Shown here: positions 17,105 to 26,800 of the stretch, in pieces
Layout of the letters: each line of letters starts with the position of its first letter
Numbering within the stretch: the first letter of the stretch is position 1
NCBI RefSeq assembly: GCF_018967845.1
Contig: NZ_JAHLZZ010000001.1
Coordinates: 1,984,001-2,048,000 of the forward strand
From: Hymenobacter siberiensis
Lineage (GTDB): Bacteria; Bacteroidota; Bacteroidia; Cytophagales; Hymenobacteraceae
Direction: 5' to 3'
Length of the DNA stretch: 64,000 nucleotides
Program-made: the position numbers and the translations under genes
The notes under the pieces: model-generated
What the model was told of the DNA's origin: nothing
Databases searched by the model: none
The model's input: the letters and a program-made list of their open reading frames with translations, nothing else

Positions 17105-17425
17105 TATGCCCTTTAGGGCAAGACTTTAGTTGCTACTCACTTTCAAGTGCTTTACAAGCCTCATCAGTCACCTATTAGAGAGTGCTTTTTGAGAAGTTGT
17201 TGAGAAAGGTCCCCGAACGGTCATGCTGCGTTGCGTGCTGCATGACCGTTCGGGGACCTTTTGTGACTTTCTAAACAACTCCTGAATCAGCTCAACGTCT
17301 AGCCAAGGGAGGACTCAGAATTTCATTCTGGCATCGCCCACTTGAGTGGCAGCCTTTCAGTCGGCTTTAGCCGGAACCAGCGAATTTCATTCGCAAATCA
17401 AACCTATGGACTGTAAGTCTATAGT
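17105..17425. repeat. Cluster of short hairpins (REP-like)
   Basis: Separate small palindromes lie close together: TGCCCTTTAGGGCA (17107-17120), CAGAATTTCATTCTG (17316-17330), CCACTTGAGTGG (17338-17349), CGGCTTTAGCCG (17362-17373), GCGAATTTCATTCGC (17380-17394) and TATGGACTGTAAGTCTATA (17405-17423). Tandem hairpins of this form resemble the repetitive extragenic palindromes associated with REP-type (IS200/IS605-related) transposases, but no transposase gene is here. The rest of the interval to 17565 shows nothing else I can name. Confidence 0.6.
17205..17283. repeat. Second copy of the hairpin element at 9.6 kb
   Basis: The hairpin GGTCCCCGAACGGTCATGC / GCATGACCGTTCGGGGACC with flanking TTTCTAAACAAC. 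Bases 17237-17279 are the exact reverse complement of 9610-9652. It is inserted within the cluster of small hairpins. Confidence 0.85.
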
Positions 17426-17565
17426 CGTTTACTGTTCAGCAAGTCGCGAGTAGCGTCGAAGGACGTCTTTTTCAGTTGACCAGGGGCTGGCAGAGGGCTG
17501 GCAGATTTTCGCCGGGTTATAGGCAAACTATTGCGCAGCCCCGTTGATGAACTGCTCGGCAGGTT

Positions 17566-18180
17566 CTACCTGAACACGGCGATTGCTGCCAAAGGCGCGT
17601 TAAGCAGCGAACTGGCCAATAGCGTATTGTCAGTCGAAACCGGCGTGAGGACGATGCGCCGACCGTCTTTCAGCACGTACTCGAAGGTGAATACAATGGC
17701 GTCGTTCCGCACAATGCGGTTATTTAGCGTGAGAACAGTCGGATTGGCCAGAACGGCGAGGGTGCCCGGTATGGCATTGGGATACAAGTCCTTAAGCGCC
17801 TGCTGGCTGGTGAGGCTGATGGTAGCCGGGAAGCTGGTGAGGTCCGCGATTTTCACCCGGGGGCCAAACGTAGTACCCCGCCGGAAGCTCTTGTACACTT
17901 CAACGGTCTGCAGCTCGGCGTATCCCTGCGACGGGTTCACGACGAACTCAAACCCGGGCCGGGTATAATAGTCGGGCCGGGAAGAGAGGCTGTCAATTCG
18001 GATTTGCTCGGACAGCTGGCTCCTTCTGAAAGGAAAAAAGGACTTGGTGGCGTTTACTTCCGGGATAATCAGCGGAACGCTTTCGTTTTTGGGCTCGGGA
18101 AGCTTACTGCTCTCGCGGCAAGACGACAGCCCCGCAACTGCCGAGAGCAGCAGCAGGAAACTGGCAAAGTAGTTTTTCAT
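17566..18180 (-). CDS. Small lipoprotein ending SusC/SusD cluster B
   Basis: I do not recognise a named family. The 204-residue protein has a lipoprotein signal (MKNYFASFLLLLSAVAGLSS with lipid-modified Cys in SSCRESSK). The mature part seems to be beta-rich, with VEVYKSFRRGTTFGPRVKI and a C-terminal FTFEYVLKDGRRIVLTPV strand pair similar in pattern to the end of the lipoprotein of cluster A (11214). It is the third gene of a SusC-SusD-lipoprotein unit, 47 bases after SusD, so an accessory role at the cell surface is likely from context. No enzyme motif is visible. Confidence 0.7.
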   Translation of the reverse strand: MKNYFASFLLLLSAVAGLSSCRESSKLPEPKNESVPLIIPEVNATKSFFPFRRSQLSEQIRIDSLSSRPDYYTRPGFEFVVNPSQGYAELQTVEVYKSFRRGTTFGPRVKIADLTSFPATISLTSQQALKDLYPNAIPGTLAVLANPTVLTLNNRIVRNDAIVFTFEYVLKDGRRIVLTPVSTDNTLLASSLLNAPLAAIAVFR

Positions 18181-18227
18181 GAATCAATAAAGATGAAGTC
18201 AGGGATTAAAGAGAAGGGAACCGCTTC

Positions 18228-19871
18228 CTACTTGTCCCAGAAAATGGGCGCGGTCACGTCGCGCTGGGAGCGGGGAGAGTTCGGGTTCAACGTCAGGTCG
18301 TTGGTGGGGTAGTACAGGCGCAGGGGAAACGGGCCGTTGGCCCGGGTAGCACCGTCGTCTACCAGCAGGCCGCTGTTGGGCGCGCTCAGCGATACGGCCT
18401 CGCGCGATACCCGGATGGTGGGGTGGCCGGTGCGGCGGAAGTCGGTGTACACATCTACGCCGTAACCGAAACTCGCCACGTACTTCTCGTACATGATTAC
18501 CTCCAGCTTGTCCTCGGCCGAGGGCGCGTTATCGAACCGGGCCAGGGCGCTGGTTTTGTAGGTTGTGATGCTGGCGGCCGGAATAACGGGGCTGCCATCA
18601 GCCGTAGCAATGGCATTCACTTTGTTGAAGGAGGCCTGCACGGCGGCGTCGAAGGCGGTGCGGGCGGCTACTACGTCGTTGTATACCGTCAGGCGCAGCT
18701 CGGCTTCGGTGTATTTGCGGCTGTAGTACGTGAGCAGGCGCTGGGGGGCTTCCGCCTTGCCCGAGGTGGTGCCGGTTTTGCCACCCTTACCGTCGTCGTA
18801 GCGGCCGCCTACCGGGTACAGGCCTTGCACAGTCTGAACACTGGCCGTAGTAGCCACGCTGGCGTACTGGCTCGACGTGCCGGGGCGCACCGTCACGAAG
18901 CTGGGGTCCAGCGGGCTGATGTAGTCCTGATTAGTCGTCGTGGTGCCGGCGGCCAGCTGGTTGAAGAAGTAATAGGGCTTGCGCGGGTCGTTCAGCGTCA
19001 GCATGCCTTCGTAGAAATACCGGCCAATGCGATTTTCCGGGTTGGCGTTGTAGTCGGTTACGTAGCCGGGGTTGCGGTTGTCAGGGTTGGTGGTGTTGAG
19101 GTAGCCCAGCTGAAAGTCACCAGTCTCCTCCATGAGCGGGCCAGTCAGCAAAGGGCCAACCTGGCTCTGAACCGTGGTCGCCGTAGTGGTTTTGCGCAGC
19201 TGGTTGTAGAGCTTCAGCTTGAGGGTGCGGCCAAAGCGGGCCCACTTATCCAGGTCGCCTTTGTATATGAGGTCAACGGCACTCAAAGTGGGTTTGGTTG
19301 GCACGGAGCCGGGCTTGGCCAGGTTGGCCAGGCCCTCATCGATGAGCGAGAACAGGCCCTGAATGGTGGTCGTGCCGTTGTAGATATCCTCGTCCTTGTC
19401 GAAGCGCGGGGCCGGGTTCACTTCGCCCTTCAAGGCTTCCGAATAAGGAATATCGCCCCATACGTCTACCATCTGGCTGAACACGTAGGCTTTCTGGAGC
19501 TGGGCAATGCCCACGTAGTTCCAGCGCTGCTCGGTGGTGCCCTGCGTGATGATGCGCTCATTGTTGATGAGCACGCCGCGGTAGAGGCCCGCCCACTCGC
19601 CGCTGAACGCGTCGCCGGTCTGCTGGAAGTTGCCGATGTTGCGGGTGTTGTACAGCTGCTGCATCAGGGCCATGGTGTACTGACTCAGGCCGCCGATGTT
19701 GTCGCCCAGGTACTCAGCCATGTTCACCTGCGCCACGGGCAGCAGGGAATTCAAATCCACTGCCGTCGGGGTCAGGGGGTTTACGTTGACGTTATAGAAA
19801 TCTTTGCAGCCCGGGGCCACGGCCAACGTACCAGCCGAAGCCAGTATCAGGCAAAATTTAAAAAGTTTCAT
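18228..19871 (-). CDS. SusD/RagB family lipoprotein (SusD-like_2 type), cluster B
   Basis: The 547-residue lipoprotein starts MKLFKFCLILASAGTLAVAP with the lipobox Cys in PGCKDFYNVN and continues NVNPLTPTAVDLNSLLPVAQ, the standard SusD-like_2 N-terminus. It has VWGDIPYSEALKGEVNPAPR and LDKWARFGRTLKLKLYNQLR, both common to this group. It should cap the SusC channel encoded just upstream. It is longer than the SusD of cluster A, with an extra Gly/Lys-rich loop (VGGRYDDGKGGKTGTTSGKA). The 19871 ATG is chosen over the upstream in-frame ATG at 19892 because it makes a clean lipoprotein signal. SusC ends 29 bases before it. Confidence 0.9.
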   Translation of the reverse strand: MKLFKFCLILASAGTLAVAPGCKDFYNVNVNPLTPTAVDLNSLLPVAQVNMAEYLGDNIGGLSQYTMALMQQLYNTRNIGNFQQTGDAFSGEWAGLYRGVLINNERIITQGTTEQRWNYVGIAQLQKAYVFSQMVDVWGDIPYSEALKGEVNPAPRFDKDEDIYNGTTTIQGLFSLIDEGLANLAKPGSVPTKPTLSAVDLIYKGDLDKWARFGRTLKLKLYNQLRKTTTATTVQSQVGPLLTGPLMEETGDFQLGYLNTTNPDNRNPGYVTDYNANPENRIGRYFYEGMLTLNDPRKPYYFFNQLAAGTTTTNQDYISPLDPSFVTVRPGTSSQYASVATTASVQTVQGLYPVGGRYDDGKGGKTGTTSGKAEAPQRLLTYYSRKYTEAELRLTVYNDVVAARTAFDAAVQASFNKVNAIATADGSPVIPAASITTYKTSALARFDNAPSAEDKLEVIMYEKYVASFGYGVDVYTDFRRTGHPTIRVSREAVSLSAPNSGLLVDDGATRANGPFPLRLYYPTNDLTLNPNSPRSQRDVTAPIFWDK

Positions 19872-19900
19872 AGGACAAAAAGCCGAAATCAATCAAATAA

Positions 19901-22900
19901 TTAGAAGTTCACCCGCACGTTCACGCCGAAGCGCTTGGTGGTCGGTGCGTTGGTGAACTCGTAGCCCTGCTGGTTGCTGGCGCCGTAGGTGCTGGTCTCG
20001 GGGTCGAAATTGCTGTTCTTGGGCAAGTTGGGCGAGTACCACCAGATGTTGCGGGCCGAAACGGAAATGTTGACGAGGCTGAACGGCGTTTTGCCGAGGA
20101 AGCCTTTGGGCAGGTCGTAGCCCATCGAAACCTCCCGCAGCCGCACCGTAGTAGCGTCGTAGATGGACTGTTCGTTATAGCCGTTAGAAGCCGCGCCGCC
20201 GCCCACGCCGCCGCTGGAGAAATACAGGTCGTTGACCGTGATGGCCGTCGTGTTGCGGATAACCGTACCGCTGGCGTCAACTGCGGCCTTCTTGGTCACC
20301 GGGTCCCACCGAACGCCGTTGAGTACAACCAGGCGGTTGCGGTCCTCGGTATCCTTCGTTACCCCGCGGCCCAGCTCTTCCTGCAGCGTGGTTGCATACA
20401 GCGAGCCACCCTTGCGGTAGTCCACCAGCACGTTCAGCGTGATGCCTTTGTAGGTGAACTGGTTGATGAAGCCCATCAGGAAGTCGGGGTTGGGGTTGCC
20501 GATAACCTTGAGCTTCGGCGACAGAATCAGGCGGCCATCCAGCGGGTTGATGTACAGCTCGCCGTTGGCATCGCGCACGGGTGCCGTGCCCAGCAACACG
20601 CCATAGGGCTGGCCGGGAATGTGCACCGACCGCACACTGCCGGCAAACGTGTTGCCCAGGATGAGCGTGTCGCCGTTGTCCGTGGTGCGGGCAATTATGT
20701 TACGGTTGCGGCTAAAGTTGAACGTGCTGCTCCAGCGGAAGCCTGCCACATCCACCGGCACGGCCGTAAAGGCTACTTCGAAACCCTTGTTGGTGATTTC
20801 GCCAAAGTTGGTCTGGGCGGCACCATAGCCGGTGGCCGAAGGGTAGGTTATCACCCCAATCAGGTTCGTGGTGCGTTTGTCGTAGTATGTACCGTTGAAC
20901 GAGATGCGGTTGCGGAACAATGCCAGCTCGGTACCTACTTCTAACTCAGACGTAAATTCCGGGGTCAGTTTGGCATTGTTTACCACGCCACTGATGCCGA
21001 TGCCGGGCACGCCCTTGAAAGGCAGGGAAGCGCTGGGGTTGGTGACATAGCCCGTGGGGCCGGATGCGTAGGCCGGTGCATCGCGGCCCACGCGGCCGTA
21101 AGCGGCGCGCAGCTTAAGCAGGTCGAGCCAGCGGTAATCCAGCTTCAGGGCTTCGTTCAATACCAGCGAGCCAGCGGCACTCGAATAGAAGAAGGAGCGG
21201 CCCGTATTGCCGATGACCCCGTTCTTATTAAGAGTCGACGAGAAGTCGTTGCGGCCCGTCACGGTCACGAAGGCGAAGTTCTTGTAGCCAACGGTGGCGT
21301 TGCCCAGCAGGCCCATCAGGCGGCGCTCGGCGTAGGCATACCCGTAGGTGCTTTTCTCCGTGGTATTCTCAATGTTGTCGATGCCAAACGTGATGATGCC
21401 TGTGCCGAGGTAAGACTTGCCTTCGTACTTGCGGGCGTTGATGTTCTGGCCCACGCTGGCGGTCAGGCTGATGTCCTCGGTCAGGTTCTTGTTGAAGTTC
21501 AGCAGGGCAGTCTGCTCAAACTCGGTATTTTGAATGTTATCCTCAATTATCTGGCTCACGCCCCGGTTGGCCAGCGAGCCGGGCCGGATGGTGCTCGACC
21601 GAATGTCAGTGTAGGAGTTGATACCGCCGGTATACGTCAGCGACAGCCAGTCTTTAAAGGCATACGACAGGCCCACGCTGCCCACCACGCGGTCTACGCG
21701 CGATTTGTAGATGGCATTCTCCACCGACCACAGGGGGTTGTCGGCTTGGGTGGTCAGCCAGGCAAACACGGGGCCTTTCGTCACCGGGTCTTGGTAGGGG
21801 AGGCCCTGTAGGTCGAGGCTACGGGTGAGAAACAAGGTGCGGGCAAATGCCGAGGCACTGCCGGAAGCCGAGTTGTTGGCGCCCACAATAGGACCCTGCT
21901 GGTTGGTGTTGGTATAAGCAACGTTGCCATTTACGGTCAGCTTATTGAACCGGCCCGAACCGCCCGCGCTGATGTTGTTGCGCACAAACGACGAGTTGGG
22001 GATGGTGCCCTGCTGGTCGGCCCGCGAGATAATGGTCGAGAAGGTTGAGTTGTCCGAAGTGGAGCTCAGCGAAACCGAGTTTTCGTACAAGTTACCCGTT
22101 TTGAAGAAGTCTTTGACGTTGTTGGGGTAGGCCTGGTACGGAATGCGCGTACCCGCCGGAATGTTCGGAAAGTCCACGTTGCCGGCCTGGGGGTGTTCGA
22201 TGGTAGCTGGCGCGCCCTGAGCAGCATTGCCAAACTCGGGGCCCCACGAGCCGTTGGCCGCAGAGTTCACGAAGTTGGCACCCGCGCCATACTTGTTCTG
22301 GTAGTTTGGCAGCGCCGCTACCTTTTCAATGGCATAGCCCGTGGTGTAGCCTATCTGAATGCCCTTGGCCCCACGGCCGCCGCCGCCGGTTTTGGTCGTA
22401 ATCACGATAACGCCGCCGGCGGCCCGCGAGCCGTACAGTGCCGCCGCCGCCGCTCCCTTCAGCACATTGATGGACGCAACGTTGTTCGGGTCCACGTCCG
22501 ACGTCCGGCTGGAGTAGGAGGCGCCGTTCACCAGTGGGCTGTCCGATTCCGTCTGGGTGTTGTCGTAAGGCACTCCATCCACAACAAACAGGGGCTGGTT
22601 ATCGCCAAAAAACGAGGTGTTGCCCCGAATGGTAATGCGCGAAGACGCACCGGGTACTCCGCTCGAGCTCAGGATGTTCACACCCGGCACCTTGCCGGTG
22701 AGGGTGCGCAGCAGGTCGGGCTCCGATTTTTGCACAATCTGCTCGGCCTTTACCTCCGAAACGGCAAAGCCCAGGGCGCGCTTCTCGCGCGAGATGCCCA
22801 GGGCCGTTACCATTACTTCGTCCAGCTGCTTGTTGTCAAGCGCCAACGCAACATTTACCGGCCCACTGGCCCCAATGGCCTGGTCGGTAGTAATGTAGCC

Positions 22901-23131
22901 CAGGTACTTAAATTGCAGCGTAGTGGCCGTAACAGGCACATTCAACTCAAATTTGCCATCGGCATCGGTCGCAGTGCCCGTGGTGGTGCCTTTCACGATA
23001 ACGCTCACCCCGGGTAGGCCTTCGTTATTGGTTTTGTCGAGCACGCGGCCCGATACCTGCCGCGTTTGCGCCCAGCTCCGCCCGGCCAGGGTTAGCAGCA
23101 AGAGCAGGCTTAATAGTAAGGTTCTCTTCAT
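19901..23131 (-). CDS. SusC/RagA family TonB-linked outer membrane protein, cluster B
   Basis: The 1076-residue transporter has a signal peptide (MKRTLLLSLLLLLTLAGRSW, cleaved near SWA-QTR), a carboxypeptidase-regulatory-like domain (SGRVLDKTNNEGLPGVSVIV), the DEVMVTALG segment before the plug, the plug signature VLKGAAAAALYGSRAAGGVI and a long barrel ending FGVNVRVNF with the terminal Phe usual for outer-membrane proteins. No STN domain precedes the carboxypeptidase-like domain. It probably heads a three-gene unit with the SusD and lipoprotein genes that follow on the minus strand. A candidate promoter lies at 23197-23228. The substrate is unknown; no glycosidase, peptidase or sigma/anti-sigma gene is nearby. 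Confidence 0.95.
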   Translation of the reverse strand: MKRTLLLSLLLLLTLAGRSWAQTRQVSGRVLDKTNNEGLPGVSVIVKGTTTGTATDADGKFELNVPVTATTLQFKYLGYITTDQAIGASGPVNVALALDNKQLDEVMVTALGISREKRALGFAVSEVKAEQIVQKSEPDLLRTLTGKVPGVNILSSSGVPGASSRITIRGNTSFFGDNQPLFVVDGVPYDNTQTESDSPLVNGASYSSRTSDVDPNNVASINVLKGAAAAALYGSRAAGGVIVITTKTGGGGRGAKGIQIGYTTGYAIEKVAALPNYQNKYGAGANFVNSAANGSWGPEFGNAAQGAPATIEHPQAGNVDFPNIPAGTRIPYQAYPNNVKDFFKTGNLYENSVSLSSTSDNSTFSTIISRADQQGTIPNSSFVRNNISAGGSGRFNKLTVNGNVAYTNTNQQGPIVGANNSASGSASAFARTLFLTRSLDLQGLPYQDPVTKGPVFAWLTTQADNPLWSVENAIYKSRVDRVVGSVGLSYAFKDWLSLTYTGGINSYTDIRSSTIRPGSLANRGVSQIIEDNIQNTEFEQTALLNFNKNLTEDISLTASVGQNINARKYEGKSYLGTGIITFGIDNIENTTEKSTYGYAYAERRLMGLLGNATVGYKNFAFVTVTGRNDFSSTLNKNGVIGNTGRSFFYSSAAGSLVLNEALKLDYRWLDLLKLRAAYGRVGRDAPAYASGPTGYVTNPSASLPFKGVPGIGISGVVNNAKLTPEFTSELEVGTELALFRNRISFNGTYYDKRTTNLIGVITYPSATGYGAAQTNFGEITNKGFEVAFTAVPVDVAGFRWSSTFNFSRNRNIIARTTDNGDTLILGNTFAGSVRSVHIPGQPYGVLLGTAPVRDANGELYINPLDGRLILSPKLKVIGNPNPDFLMGFINQFTYKGITLNVLVDYRKGGSLYATTLQEELGRGVTKDTEDRNRLVVLNGVRWDPVTKKAAVDASGTVIRNTTAITVNDLYFSSGGVGGGAASNGYNEQSIYDATTVRLREVSMGYDLPKGFLGKTPFSLVNISVSARNIWWYSPNLPKNSNFDPETSTYGASNQQGYEFTNAPTTKRFGVNVRVNF

Positions 23132-23872
23132 CGAGTTGTAATAGTGGGTGTGTGAAAAAAAGAGGGAAAAAATATGGGGGTGGCAGTTTAAAAAGATGAA
23201 AGTACGGCATTTGCCGAAAACGTCCCAACAGTAGCGCTGCGATATTTCGCTTTAACAATCCTTTAGCTGCTGAGGGCTCGCTTCCGCAGCAGTTCGATAA
23301 GTGGCGGCTGCGTCATTGCGCTAACTATAAAGGAGTAATGAAAAGCAGTGCTTTAAATTGTATTTTTTATATATTCAATAGTTGTCCTGGGGGCATAGGA
23401 TGATTACCGCTGCAGCACGGCAACTGGCCCGTCTGGCCAATTGTATCCTCAAAACCTGACTACTGGCCACACCTATCCTGACCATGATGGATTCATGAAT
23501 TATCGAGGTGCCCAGCCAGAATTACGTGCTTTATGCCCCGATTTACTCACAGGGCTCCGATGAAATTAATCTTCATCCCGGCCCGCTCTTATTAGGAGCC
23601 TGTATCATACTGCCCACAACATTATGATTACTTAACCAATAGACTACAAAATACTTGCGGCCGCAATGTGATGTCTGGCGAGCGTGGATTGGCGTGTTAA
23701 TGTTGGTTTAGGTATCTAATAAGTTTAATATTGTTATTGACTCTTGACTACCCTAAAATACTGGCGTAACAAAAAACTTGTAATACCTTGCCGGTAGATT
23801 AGTCGCGTTAAGTTCCTTTTTTTTCCATTCCTGCCACTTTTTTTCCAACTCACTCACCATTTTCACTACTAC
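23132..23872. promoter_or_regulatory. Divergent intergenic region between SusC clusters B and C
   Basis: This 741-base gap between two divergent susC genes has no convincing ORF. On the minus strand a TTG (23228-23226), a 21-base spacer and TACTTTCA (23204-23197) form a candidate promoter for cluster B. On the plus strand TACCTTGC (23784-23791) is a weak -7-like element for cluster C. The central part (about 23300-23760) is AT-rich and shows no repeat or RNA structure that I can support. Confidence 0.5.
23197..23228 (-). promoter_or_regulatory. Candidate promoter of SusC cluster B
   Basis: On the minus strand a TTG is followed after 21 bases by TACTTTCA, one base off the Bacteroidota -7 consensus TAnnTTTG, about 65 bases before the susC start. 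Confidence 0.45.
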
Positions 23873-26800
23873 ATGAAACACTTCTTTTTTATGGTCGTCT
23901 TATTGATGACCTGCCTGTTGCAGCAGGTAAATGCCCAAGACCGCTCGCTCTCCGGGCGAGTGACTGACCGGGCCACCGGCCAAGGACTACCCGGAGCTAC
24001 TGTACTGGCAAAGGGCACTACCGTAGGGGCTTCTACAAACGCCGACGGCACCTTCATATTGAGTGTGCCTAGTACAGCTACTACGCTGTCTTTTAGCTCC
24101 ATTGGTTTCTCCACTGTTGAGAAGCCCATTGGGGCTGATGCTACTTATAACATCTCGCTGGTTACGGATGCCAAGCAGTTGGGCGAAGTAGTAGTGACCG
24201 GAGCACTGGGCATTCAGCGCCAGGCTCGGGAAGTGGGTTACGCTACGGCTACCATCGATTCCAAAGAGTTGACCCAAGCCCGGCCGACAAACTTTGTAAA
24301 CGGCCTGGCCGGTAAAGTATCGGGTTTGCAAATTCAGACGCTGGACAACGGTGTTAATGCAACTCCTCGCGTAACGCTGCGCGGCAGCCGCTCGCTGCTG
24401 GGCAACAACGAAGCCCTTATTGTAATTGACGGCGTGATTACGACCAATGAAGTGCTGGGTGCCTTGAACCCGGACGACATTGCTTCTACCTCCGTGCTGA
24501 AGGGTGCCAACGCTGCGGCTCTCTACGGTTCGCAGGCCTCTAACGGTGCCTTGATTATTACTACCAAGAAAGGTACTGCCGGTACCTCGCAGGTAACGTT
24601 CTCGCACACTTCGCAATTCGAGTCCATCTCGTTCCTGCCCAAGTTTCAAAGCGAGTTTGGCCCTGGCTCCCCCGACTTTTTTACCAATTCCGGTGCCACT
24701 CCTTTCACCACCAATAACTCGGTCGACACTGAATACGAGCACCAGTACCAAGGCTTCGAAAACCAGCAGTATGGTCCTCGCTTCGATGGGTCGATGCGGC
24801 CCTTCGGCTACACCTTGCCCGACGGAACGGTGCAGATGCTCAAGTATGAAGCACGGCCTAACGAGCGTAAGAACTTCTTCAACACGGGCTACCAGACCCA
24901 GAACGGCGTGAGCTTTTCGGGCGGTGACGAGAAGACCAAGTTTTTTGCCTCGTACCAGAACATACACAACAACGGCATTGTGCCGAAGGACAAATTCGAC
25001 CGTAATAACTTCCGCTTCAACGCCTCGCGCGACTTCGGCCGTCTGAACGTAGGTTTCAACGTTGCTTACATCAACCGTCAGTCTGACGTGACTTCGAACC
25101 TGGACCAGAGCACTTCGGTTTACTGGAACGTGTTCAACACGTCGGTATTGGCCCCACTGAGCCAGTACAAAGACTACCAGAACGATAAGTTCTCGGATTC
25201 CAACTACGGCTACTACAACGCCTATTACTACAACCCGTACTTTGTGCTCGACTACAACCGTTCGCGCGACAAGCGCAACACTGTGCAAGGCGATATCAAT
25301 GCGTCATTTAAAATATATGACTGGCTGCGCCTGCAGTACCGCATCGGTACTACTACCACTTCGCAGCAGAGCCTGACCACCCAGAACAAGTTCACGCTCG
25401 CTGGCGACAGCCCCAAGCAGATTTCGCCCTACCCGGGTTTCTTCCGCGACCGGAACACCAGCCTGAGCCGCGTTAACTCGGATTTCTTCATCAGCGCTGA
25501 TAAAACCTTCGGGGATATCAACGTGAAGGCCATCCTCGGCAACAACGTGCAGCTGCTCGACAGCCGCTACAACCAGATTGCCTCGACGGCCCTGGCCGTA
25601 CCGGCTCCAACCGAGGAAATCAACCTGAGCAACCGTATCGGCAACCTGGACGGCTTCAGCGGCCGGTTCCAGACCCGTCTGTACGCATTCTATGCCGACC
25701 TGACCCTGGGTTACAAAGACTTCTTGTTCGTGCATGGCTCGGGCCGTTATGATAACGTTTCGGTGTTGGAGAAAGGCAACCGGAACTTCTTCTACCCAGG
25801 CGTAGACGCTTCGTTCGTATTCAGCAACGCTATTCCGGCGCTGAAGGACGTCTCCTTCCTGGATTACGGCAAGCTGCGCGGTGGCTATACCTTGGTTAGC
25901 CAGATTAACCTGCCCAGCGCTACGGGCATCGGCGTAGCCGAAACCGGTGGTGCTTATTCTTTGAATCCTACCTATTCGAACGGCGGCGGTTTCCCTTTCG
26001 GGTCGAACCCTTCGTTCACTGCCAACGGTGGCTTGGTGCAAACCAACTTGCTGCCTGAGAACACCCGCTCGGCCGAAACCGGCATTGAGCTTAGCTTTTT
26101 GAAGAGCCGGGTGACGGCTGGTGTTACTTACTACAACCAGCGAAGCACCAACCAGACCATCGGCACGACTATTCCGTTCTCGACGGGTTACCAGACGCTG
26201 CTGCTGAACGCCGGTGAAGTGCGCAACTACGGCTTAGAAGCTGACTTGAACCTGACGCCCGTTCGCGCAGCAAATGGCCTGACCGTTACGTTGGGTGGCA
26301 ACTTCAACTACAACAACAACGAAGTTGTATCGCTGCCCCCCGGCCTGACCCAACTGAGCTTGGGTGGCTCCGGCCGCACGGATGTAAACACCGACCTGGT
26401 GGCCGTAGTTGGTCAGCCCTTCCCCGTTATTCAGGGCACTTTTTATCAGCGCGTGGCCGAGGGCCCGCAGGCTGGCAAAATCATCATGACCAAGGTAACG
26501 GACCCCGGCGACCCGACCCTGGTGCGCTACGTACCGCTGAAGGACCCGGGTACCAAAATCTTCGGCAACACGCAGCCTAAATACAAGTATGGCTTCAACA
26601 CCAGCGTATCGTACAAAGGCCTCACGCTGGCTGGCCAGGGTGAACTGCGCACAGGCTACGTGGTTTACCACGCCATTGGCGCCGACCTGGACTTCACCGG
26701 TGGTGGTGCCCGCAGCGTTCAGTACGGCCGTCAGGACTTTGTATACCCCAACTCGGCTATCCCAGTTACTGCTGGTGGTGTTACCACCTATATCGACAAC

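Noticed and set aside
17037..17425. CRISPR array
   Set aside because: The hairpins differ from each other and are unevenly spaced; there are no repeated units with spacers and no cas genes.
18423..19904. Plus-strand open frame of 493 codons opposite SusD cluster B
   Set aside because: Antisense shadow; the SusD frame has a lipoprotein signal and family motifs.
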